DNA of 17,489 bases from Candidatus Eiseniibacteriota bacterium (GTDB lineage Bacteria; Eisenbacteria; RBG-16-71-46; JAGVPR01), in the NCBI GenBank assembly GCA_020052115.1, contig JAGVPR010000049.1:1-17489 (forward strand). Reading direction: 5' to 3'. Positions within the stretch are counted from its first letter, which is position 1, and each line of letters starts with the position of its first letter. A program made the position numbers and the translations under genes. A model generated the notes under the pieces. It worked only from the letters and a program-made list of their open reading frames with translations, was not told the origin of the DNA and did not search any database. Of this stretch, positions 6,328 through 12,050 are shown one piece after another.

Positions 6328-6394
6328 TTCGCCCAGGGCGAAACGGGCTCCCTCGCGGGAGCCCGTGCTCATTCGGCCGTCGGTCTCCGGCCGA
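6328..6394. terminator. Cluster of three hairpins between convergent genes
   Basis: Three back-to-back stems lie between the CHRD gene and the convergent B3/4 gene: TTCGCC/GGCGAA (6328-6342, 3-nt loop), ACGGGCTCCC/GGGAGCCCGT (6343-6366, perfect 10 bp, 4-nt TCGC loop) and TCGGCCG/CGGCCGA (6373-6394, 8-nt loop). The middle stem is followed by TTTCGCC on the minus strand and GCTCATTCGG on the plus strand, so it probably ends transcription from both sides. Confidence 0.75.
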
Positions 6395-6398
6395 GCCT

Positions 6399-7058
6399 CT
6401 ATTCTCCCCGCGCGTGCTTCATCAAGATGTCCCGGGCCCGGCAGAGGTCCCCCTCGAACGCCTTCTCCGGATGGTCTCCCGGAGCGAAGAGGAAGAACCA
6501 TACCCAGCGCGTTGCCGGCTTCACACACGTGCGCAGCGAATCCGAGGTCGGGTTGCCGAACGGGCCGTCGGCGTCCACGAGCGTCGGCCGCCCCGTGACG
6601 TTCACGCGGTCCTTCCGGATGCCCTCGTATCCCTCTCCATCGAGGCCCAGACGCAGCGTGACCGGCGGGCGGATCGCGCCGGCATCATAGAGACCCACCG
6701 GGAGGAGCAGCGTGAGCGATGCCAGGTTCGCCGCATCCACGACGGCATTGACGCGGTAGAGCCCCTTGCCCTGGAGGATGCGCCGCAGCAAGGCCTCGGA
6801 GGAGGGGCGGGTCTTCGAGGGATCAATGCCGAAGGAATGGTAGAGGCGGCGCGCGGGCAGCAGCGCATCGTGCGCATCGGACGGCTCGCGCCAGCGGCCG
6901 CGATAGCGCCTCTCGAGGTCTGCAAGCTCGGCCTCCAGTGTTGCTGGCCGGTCGCCCGTGAGCGCGGGCGACATCGTGAACGCGCCCGCGCGCAGGCGCG
7001 AGGTGATCTCACCGTCAACACTGAACGACAGATCCGCGAACGCTTCTTCGTGCGTCAT
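6399..7058 (-). CDS. Solo B3/4-domain protein (Phe-tRNA synthetase beta-like editing fold)
   Basis: A 219-residue cytoplasmic protein made mainly of a B3/B4 domain, the fold that in the phenylalanyl-tRNA synthetase beta subunit hydrolyses mischarged tRNA. Hallmarks are DPSKTRPSSEALLRRIL (79-95), LYRVNAVVDAANLASL (100-115), PVGLYDA (120-126), EGIRKD (145-150), NVTGRPTLVDADGPFGNPTSD (153-173) and the closing VWFFLFAP. No anticodon, catalytic synthetase or OB domain is attached, so it is a stand-alone family member of the COG3382 type. Trans-editing of tRNA is a reasonable idea but is not shown by sequence. The start is set by GGGAGGAG a few bases before ATG 7058. It stands alone on the minus strand between divergent and convergent neighbours. 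Confidence 0.9.
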   Translation of the reverse strand: MTHEEAFADLSFSVDGEITSRLRAGAFTMSPALTGDRPATLEAELADLERRYRGRWREPSDAHDALLPARRLYHSFGIDPSKTRPSSEALLRRILQGKGLYRVNAVVDAANLASLTLLLPVGLYDAGAIRPPVTLRLGLDGEGYEGIRKDRVNVTGRPTLVDADGPFGNPTSDSLRTCVKPATRWVWFFLFAPGDHPEKAFEGDLCRARDILMKHARGE

Positions 7059-7117
7059 GACCGCTCCTCCCGCGCAGAGGATACCGGGGGAGGGCCGACG
7101 GCGCTAGAGGTGGCTGA

Positions 7118-7146
7118 TTGACAGGGCGAGCCGCCGGCTGCATCCT
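7118..7146 (+). promoter_or_regulatory. Tentative promoter for the M29 peptidase unit
   Basis: A perfect TTGACA (7118-7123) lies 17 bp from CATCCT (7141-7146, 3 of 6 to TATAAT). It sits in the divergent gap between the B3/4 gene and the peptidase, leaving a leader of about 130 nt. That leader contains a small stem CGACGA/TCGTCG (7211-7226). The -10 is poor. Confidence 0.35.
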
Positions 7147-7282
7147 ACGACAGATGAAATCCCTGCCACGGGGTGGATACTGAGCGGCTCCCCGAATGCG
7201 GCGGGCCGGACGACGAGGGATCGTCGCCGGAGCGGCCATCCGGGCTGCGACTGTGCGATGGGCGGAAGACGAGGAGGTTCTG

Positions 7283-8527
7283 ATGTCCACGGTTGTTTCC
7301 GATCAGCGGCTTCGTGACTACGCCGAGCTCGCGGTTCGCGTCGGGCTCGGGCTCAAGTCGGGCCAGCGGCTCATCATTCGCGGGCCTGTCGAGGGCGCGC
7401 CCCTGGTGCGCTGCATTGCCGATAGCGCGTACAAGGCCGGAGCGCGGCTCGTCGAGGTGCTCTGGTTCGATGACGATCTGACGCTCTCGCGTTTTCGCCA
7501 CGCGCCGCGCGATTCGTTCGAAGAGTATCCGACGTGGCGCGCGAAGGCGCAGCTCGAGATGGTCGAGCACGGGGACGCCCTCCTTGTCGTCTATGGGGCG
7601 GACCCGAGCCTTCTCAAGGAGCAGAATTCGGATCTCGTATCGCTCGTCATGCGGACGAACCAGAAGCACATGGCGCCGGTCGCTCGCAAGATCAGCAACG
7701 ACGATACCAATTGGTGCGTGATCGGTGTGCCGATCCCCGGCTGGGCTTCCCGTGTCTTCCCGAGCGATCCCTCCGAGAAGGCGCTCGAGAAACTGTGGGA
7801 CGCGGTGTTCCGCGTGTGCCGACTCGACCAGCCTGATCCTGTGGGCGCGTGGCAGAAGCACTTGGCCCTTCTCGCAGCACGGAGCGAACACCTCACGAAG
7901 AAGCAGTTCCGCGAGCTGCACTACACCGGACCGGGAACCGATCTGACGGTCGGGCTGCCGAAGGACCACATCTGGCGAAGCGGGCGCTCCACGACGCCAT
8001 CGGGCATCACGTTCACGGCCAACCTGCCGACCGAAGAGACCTGGTCCATGCCGCAGAGAGATCGCGTGGACGGCGTCATCACGAGCACGAAGCCGCTGAG
8101 CTACGCGGGCGTGTTGATCGAGCGCCTGAAGCTCACCTTCTCCGGCGGGCGCGTGACCGAGGCGACGGCGGACAACGGCGCCGATGTCCTGCGCCAGCTC
8201 ATCGCCACGGACGACGGTGCTGCGCGGCTCGGCGAGGTGGCGCTCGTGCCGCACAGTTCCGGGGTATCGCAGACCGGCCTGCTCTTCTTCGACACGCTCT
8301 ACGATGAGAATGCCTCCTGTCACTTCGCCCTGGGCCGCGCGTACCGCAACTGCGTGGCGGCGGGTCAGACGATGACCGACGAGCAGTTCGCGGCGGCGGG
8401 GGGGAACGCGAGTCTGGTGCACGTGGACTTCATGGTCGGCTCGCCTTCGCTGAACATCGACGGGATAACGAAAGAGGGGAAGGCGGAGCCGGTGATGCGC
8501 GCCGGGGAGTGGGCGTTCAAGCTGTAG
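7283..8527 (+). CDS. Aminopeptidase, peptidase family M29
   Basis: A 414-residue cytosolic metallo-aminopeptidase of the aminopeptidase T/AmpS/PepS family, which removes N-terminal residues from peptides using a two-metal site. ATG 7283 follows GAGGAGG by 5 nt; the open frame reaches 7196 without a ribosome site. Family motifs in order are NLPTEETWSMP (about 247-257, metal Glu near E251), RLGEVALVP (315-323, Glu near E318), LYDENASCHFALGRAY (339-354, His near H347 and Tyr near Y354) and LVHVDFMVGS (378-387, H380 and D382). All expected metal ligands and the catalytic Tyr are present, and the length matches the family (about 410). The next gene, an ABC ATPase, follows by 33 nt and may share the transcript, though no functional link is apparent. 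Confidence 0.95.
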   Translation: MSTVVSDQRLRDYAELAVRVGLGLKSGQRLIIRGPVEGAPLVRCIADSAYKAGARLVEVLWFDDDLTLSRFRHAPRDSFEEYPTWRAKAQLEMVEHGDALLVVYGADPSLLKEQNSDLVSLVMRTNQKHMAPVARKISNDDTNWCVIGVPIPGWASRVFPSDPSEKALEKLWDAVFRVCRLDQPDPVGAWQKHLALLAARSEHLTKKQFRELHYTGPGTDLTVGLPKDHIWRSGRSTTPSGITFTANLPTEETWSMPQRDRVDGVITSTKPLSYAGVLIERLKLTFSGGRVTEATADNGADVLRQLIATDDGAARLGEVALVPHSSGVSQTGLLFFDTLYDENASCHFALGRAYRNCVAAGQTMTDEQFAAAGGNASLVHVDFMVGSPSLNIDGITKEGKAEPVMRAGEWAFKL

Positions 8528-8560
8528 TCCGGCCGAGTCGTGGAGAGAGGTCTGATTCGC

Positions 8561-9511
8561 ATGACCGAGCCGCTCGTCGTCGTCCGGAGCTTGGTGAAGT
8601 CGTTCGGGCCCGTCCGCGCCGTGGACGGGCTCGATCTCACCGTCTTCCCGGGCGAGATCCTCGGCTTGCTCGGCCCGAATGGGGCGGGCAAGACGACCAC
8701 TATCCGGGTGCTGGTCACCCTGGTCGCGCCGGACGCGGGCCAGGTGACTGTCGCGGGCCACGACGTGAGCCGCAGCCCGCGCGACGTGCGGCGCGCGATC
8801 GGGTACGTGCGCCAGGAGATCTCCGTGGACCCGTACCTGAGCGCCCGCGAGAATCTCTGGGTGTACGGCCGGCTGTTCCACATCCCGGGGCCCACGCTGA
8901 AGTCGCGCATCGAGGAGCTGCTGACGCTGGTGGAGCTCTCGGATCGAGCGAACGAGCGCGTCCGGCAGTTCTCCGGCGGGATGAAGAAGCGGCTCGACAT
9001 CGCTTGCGGGCTCATGCACCGGCCGCGGCTCCTCATCCTCGACGAGCCGACGCTGGGGGTGGACGTGCAGACGCGGCACAGAATCTGGGATTACGTGCGC
9101 CTCTTGTGGGAGCGGGAGGGGATCACCGTGCTTCTCGCGACGAACTATCTCGACGAGGCGGACCGTCTCTCCAGCCGCGTGGTCATCGTGGACCGCGGGA
9201 AGGTCGTCGCCTCCGGGACGCCGGAGGCGCTCAAGGCCGAGGTGGGAGGGGACGTCATCAGCGTGCGGCTCGCTTCGGAATCGAGTGGTGAGGGGCTACT
9301 CGAGCGGCTGCGCGCGATGCCTCAGGTAGGCCACGCGTTCATCGCGGGAGGCCAGATCCACATCCACGCGAGCCATTCCGAGAAGCTCATCCCGGAGATC
9401 ATGCGCGCGGCGGCGGATTTGCGTGTGGCGATCGAAGAGCTGGCCTACCGCAAGCCGTCGCTGGACGAGGTGTTCCTGCAGCACACGGGACGGCAACTCC
9501 GGGAGGGGTAA
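8561..9511 (+). CDS. ABC-2-type transporter ATP-binding protein (DrrA-like)
   Basis: A 316-residue nucleotide-binding subunit that powers the membrane protein encoded next. Motifs: Walker A GPNGAGKTT (38-46), Q-loop YVRQE (Q85), signature FSGGMKKRLDIA (137-148), Walker B LLILDEP with catalytic Glu at about E162, D-loop GVD. At the switch position, where most ABC ATPases have His, it reads LLATNYLDEAD, i.e. Asn at about 195. The C-terminal region (about 225-310, ending PSLDEVFLQHTGR) is the accessory domain typical of DrrA/CcmA-like exporters. ATG 8561 is chosen as the usual MTEPLVVVRSLVKSFG start, with GGAGAGAGG 10 nt upstream; GTG 8540 would add seven residues. The cargo (lipid, drug, polysaccharide) cannot be deduced. 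Confidence 0.93.
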   Translation: MTEPLVVVRSLVKSFGPVRAVDGLDLTVFPGEILGLLGPNGAGKTTTIRVLVTLVAPDAGQVTVAGHDVSRSPRDVRRAIGYVRQEISVDPYLSARENLWVYGRLFHIPGPTLKSRIEELLTLVELSDRANERVRQFSGGMKKRLDIACGLMHRPRLLILDEPTLGVDVQTRHRIWDYVRLLWEREGITVLLATNYLDEADRLSSRVVIVDRGKVVASGTPEALKAEVGGDVISVRLASESSGEGLLERLRAMPQVGHAFIAGGQIHIHASHSEKLIPEIMRAAADLRVAIEELAYRKPSLDEVFLQHTGRQLREG

Positions 9512-9518
9512 GGACGCG

Positions 9519-10292
9519 ATGACCGGCCTGCTGATCGAAGCGCGCGCCCTGACCATGCGCTGGTTCTGGCATCTGAAGAGAGAGCCGTACAACATCTTCT
9601 TTACGCTGACACAGCCGATGATCTGGCTCCTTCTCTTCGGCAATCTCTTCGAGCGCGCCCGCGAGATGCCTGGTTTCCCTTCGGGCACGGACTACCTGAC
9701 CTTCATGACGGCGGGCGTCGTGGTGATGACCGTGCTCGGCAACGGCATGGCCGGCGGTATTCCGCTACTCTTCGATCGCGAGAACGGGTTCCTGGAGAAG
9801 GTGCTGGCCACGCCGGCGAATCGCGGCTCGATCCTCCTGGGCCGGATCTTCTACATCGTGGCGATGACGCTCGCTCAGACGCTCCTCATGCTCGCGGTGG
9901 CGTACCTCATGGGCGTGAGGGTGCGCGCCGGCTTGCCCGGCGTGGGGATGATCCTCCTGATATCACTGCTGTTCACGATCGGGCTCGCTGTCGTGTCGCT
10001 GACGCTGGCGTTCAGCTTGCGGGAGCACGGTTCGTTCTTCGCGATCATCGGCGTGCTCTCGCTCCCGCTCTTCTTCCTCTCCAGCGCGCTCATCCCGCTG
10101 AACCTCGTTCCCAACTGGATGCGCGCGGCCGCCATGCTCAATCCGATGACGCACGCCATTGACGCGTCGCGCTCGCTCATCCTGTCCGGCTGGGACTGGC
10201 GGCTGTTGGGCCGCGCGTTCGGGTATATCGCCGCGTTCGATCTGGCCATGTTCGCTCTCTGCTATCGGAGGCTGACCCGGCCGCTGCTCTGA
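9519..10292 (+). CDS. ABC-2-type transporter permease (DrrB-like)
   Basis: A 257-residue integral membrane subunit with about six hydrophobic helices (around 26-43, 60-80, 105-131, 141-165, 171-195, 228-248). Family hallmarks are the cytoplasmic FDRENGFLEKVLATP (85-99) that contacts the ATPase, and the SSALIPLNLVPNW...LNPMTHAIDASR block (about 188-218) of ABC-2 exporters. ATG 9519 lies 7 nt after the ATPase stop with AAGGA 4 nt ahead; the open frame begins upstream inside that gene and is not used. Two such half-size permeases normally pair with two ATPase copies, so this gene pair is sufficient for a full exporter. Substrate unknown. Confidence 0.93.
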   Translation: MTGLLIEARALTMRWFWHLKREPYNIFFTLTQPMIWLLLFGNLFERAREMPGFPSGTDYLTFMTAGVVVMTVLGNGMAGGIPLLFDRENGFLEKVLATPANRGSILLGRIFYIVAMTLAQTLLMLAVAYLMGVRVRAGLPGVGMILLISLLFTIGLAVVSLTLAFSLREHGSFFAIIGVLSLPLFFLSSALIPLNLVPNWMRAAAMLNPMTHAIDASRSLILSGWDWRLLGRAFGYIAAFDLAMFALCYRRLTRPLL

Positions 10293-10342
10293 CGGAGCCC
10301 CTGCCTATCGGCTGCTTTGCGTGGTAGGATCGCGCTCCGACA
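10290..10342 (+). promoter_or_regulatory. Inverted repeat and -10-like site ahead of dmeF
   Basis: TGACGGAGC (10290-10298) and GCTCCGACA (10334-10342) match as inverted arms in 8 of 9 positions, spaced 35 nt apart. They span the whole 49-nt gap between permease and exporter genes. Inside lies TAGGAT (10325-10330), a 4-of-6 -10 element placed so that a transcript would start only a few bases before ATG 10342. No -35 is obvious. Either a leaderless promoter or coincidence. Confidence 0.25.
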
Positions 10343-11325
10343 TGCACACCCAGAGCCTTCATTCCTGGCAACACGCCCACGACTTCGGGCACGGGGCAAA
10401 GCGGCCCGCCGAGAGTCGGACCGTCGTCGTTCTCGTTCTCACGGGGACGATGATGGCGCTCGAGATCGCCGCGGGGATCGTGTTCGGCTCGATGGCCCTC
10501 CTTGCCGACGGCCTTCACATGGGATCCCACACGGTCGCGCTCGGGATCAACGCGTTCGCGTATGTGTACGCGAGGCGGCACGCCCACGATCCCAGGTACA
10601 GCTTCGGCACCGGGAAGGTGAATGCGCTCGGGGGCCTGACGGGAGCGGTGCTGCTGGCCGTGTTCTCGCTGCTGATGGCGGTTCAGAGCGTGGAGCGTCT
10701 CATCCATCCGGTTTCGATCGCCTTCGAGAACGCGATTGCCGTGGCGGTTGTGGGGCTCGTCGTGAACGGCGTGTCAATCCTCATCCTCGGGGGCGGGGGG
10801 GGAGGCGCCCACGATCATGGAGGCGGGGCGGCCGGGCGCCATCACCACCACCACCATCACGATCACAATCTGCGGTCCGCGTACCTCCATGTGCTCGCGG
10901 ACGCGTACACATCGGTCCTCGCCATCGCGGCGTTGCTCGCCGCGCGGTTCTTCGGCGCCGTGTGGATGGATCCGCTGATGGGGATCGTGGGGGCCGTGAT
11001 GATCTCGCGCTGGTCGTTCGGTCTGTTCCGCGGGGCCGGCCACGTTCTGCTCGACCGTCAGGGTCCGGAGGAGATCGCGACGCGCATCCGCGAGAGCGTC
11101 GAGCGCCACGACGACAACCGGGTCGCCGATCTTCATCTCTGGTCGGTCGGGCCGGGGCAATACGCGGCGATCATCGCCGTGGTCGCCTCGAATCCCGGGC
11201 CGGTCGAGCACTACCGGAGTCTGCTCCCCGCCGATCTCGGGCTGGCGCACGTGACCTTCGAGCTGCACCGCTGCTCCTCGGCCGAAACGAGCGGCGCGCT
11301 CGCCGGCGATCCGTCCGGCTGCTGA
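10342..11325 (+). CDS. dmeF: Cation diffusion facilitator, DmeF-type divalent metal exporter
   Basis: A 327-residue inner-membrane metal/proton antiporter that exports divalent metal (Co2+, Zn2+, Cd2+ or Ni2+ in the family). It opens with the DmeF-typical His-rich HSWQHAHDF, and TM1-TM2 carry GSMALLADGLHMGSH (49-63, metal-site D56 and nearby His). It continues through RRHAHDPRYSFGTGK (78-92), and TM5 has HVLADAYTS with the HxxxD pair H183/D187. The TM4-TM5 loop (about 150-175) is Gly-rich and contains seven consecutive histidines, probably a metal-gathering loop. The C-terminal cytoplasmic domain (about 240-315) is short and ends in a Cys. ATG 10342 is preferred from homology; GTG 10321 lacks support, and only AGGA 12 nt upstream serves as ribosome site. 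No metal-sensing regulator is adjacent. Confidence 0.9.
   Translation: MHTQSLHSWQHAHDFGHGAKRPAESRTVVVLVLTGTMMALEIAAGIVFGSMALLADGLHMGSHTVALGINAFAYVYARRHAHDPRYSFGTGKVNALGGLTGAVLLAVFSLLMAVQSVERLIHPVSIAFENAIAVAVVGLVVNGVSILILGGGGGGAHDHGGGAAGRHHHHHHHDHNLRSAYLHVLADAYTSVLAIAALLAARFFGAVWMDPLMGIVGAVMISRWSFGLFRGAGHVLLDRQGPEEIATRIRESVERHDDNRVADLHLWSVGPGQYAAIIAVVASNPGPVEHYRSLLPADLGLAHVTFELHRCSSAETSGALAGDPSGC
10789..10860 (+). repeat. Poly-G tract and histidine-codon run inside dmeF
   Basis: GGGGG-C-GGGGGGGG (10789-10802) encodes the Gly run, and seven CAT/CAC codons (10840-10860) encode the histidine run of the cytoplasmic loop. The reading frame is intact through both. The eight-G homopolymer is slippage-prone in replication and in sequencing. 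Confidence 0.8.
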
Positions 11326-11351
11326 GACACCGCGGGGGACCGCCCGTTCGA

Positions 11352-12050
11352 TCACTCGTCGGAGAGCCGGTAACCTACCCCCTGCTCGGTTCGCAGATAC
11401 CGCGGTCGCGCCGGGTCAGGCTCGATCTTGTTCCGCAACTGGTGCATGTAGACACGGATGTAGTGGTTTTGGTCCGTGAAGGTCGGGCCCCAGACGGTCT
11501 GCAGGAGCTGGCGGTGCGTGACCACCTTGCCCGCATGGCGCACGAGGGTCTGCAGAAGACGGTACTCGAGCGCCGTCAGGTGGACTTCGTGTCCGTCCAC
11601 CGTCACTCTACGAGCCGCCTGATCCACGCGAAGGGCGCCGGCTTCGAAGATCGACTCGGCCCGGTCGCCCTCCCCGCGGGCCGCGTGGCGAAGCGCGACG
11701 CGCATGCGTGCGGTGAGTTCGCCCACGCCGAACGGCTTCGTGACGTAGTCGTCCGCGCCCGCGTCGAGCGCCGCGATCTTGTCGCCCTCCTGCCCGCGCG
11801 CGGAGAGCACGATGATCGGAACGGGAGACCATTCGCGCAGGCGGCGCGCCACGGTGAGTCCGTCGAGGTCGGGAAGGCCGAGATCCAGGATGACGAGTTC
11901 CGGCTGGTGCGAGGCCGCGAGGCGGAGCCCCTCCTCGCCGGTCGTCGCCTCGATGAGCTTGTAACCGTGCGCTCCCAGCGTGGCCCGGAGGAACCGGCGA
12001 ATCTCGATCTCATCCTCGATGAGCAGAACGACCGTTTCCGTGGGGTTCAT
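11352..12050 (-). CDS. kdpE: Response regulator of the Kdp two-component system
   Basis: OmpR/PhoB-class DNA-binding regulator of K+-uptake genes, 232 residues. The receiver domain (about 6-118) shows LLIEDE (acidic pair E12/D13), LVILDLGLPDLDG with phospho-acceptor D56, VLSARGQEGDKI (Ser83 switch) and the invariant Lys in DDYVTKPF (K105). The C-terminal winged helix (about 135-230) has HLTALEYRLLQTLVRHAGKVV, then LLQTVWGPTF, then HYIRVYMHQLRNKIE, with YLRTEQGVGYRL at the end. LTALEYRLL with VWGP...HYIRVYM is the KdpE pattern. ATG 12050 overlaps the kdpD stop by 4 nt (ATGA), so the pair is translated together. The 3' end faces dmeF across 26 nt with no clear terminator. In characterised systems, phospho-KdpE activates the kdp structural promoter; that site lies outside this window. 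Confidence 0.96.
   Translation of the reverse strand: MNPTETVVLLIEDEIEIRRFLRATLGAHGYKLIEATTGEEGLRLAASHQPELVILDLGLPDLDGLTVARRLREWSPVPIIVLSARGQEGDKIAALDAGADDYVTKPFGVGELTARMRVALRHAARGEGDRAESIFEAGALRVDQAARRVTVDGHEVHLTALEYRLLQTLVRHAGKVVTHRQLLQTVWGPTFTDQNHYIRVYMHQLRNKIEPDPARPRYLRTEQGVGYRLSDE

Noticed and set aside
7145..9079. 644-codon minus-strand open frame opposite the M29 peptidase and ABC ATPase
   Set aside because: Shadow frame; both real genes on the plus strand have complete motif sets.
10840..10860. Seven-His run as a cloning-vector His tag
   Set aside because: Internal, mixed CAT/CAC codons, inside the expected metal-binding loop of a CDF protein; such loops are naturally His-rich.
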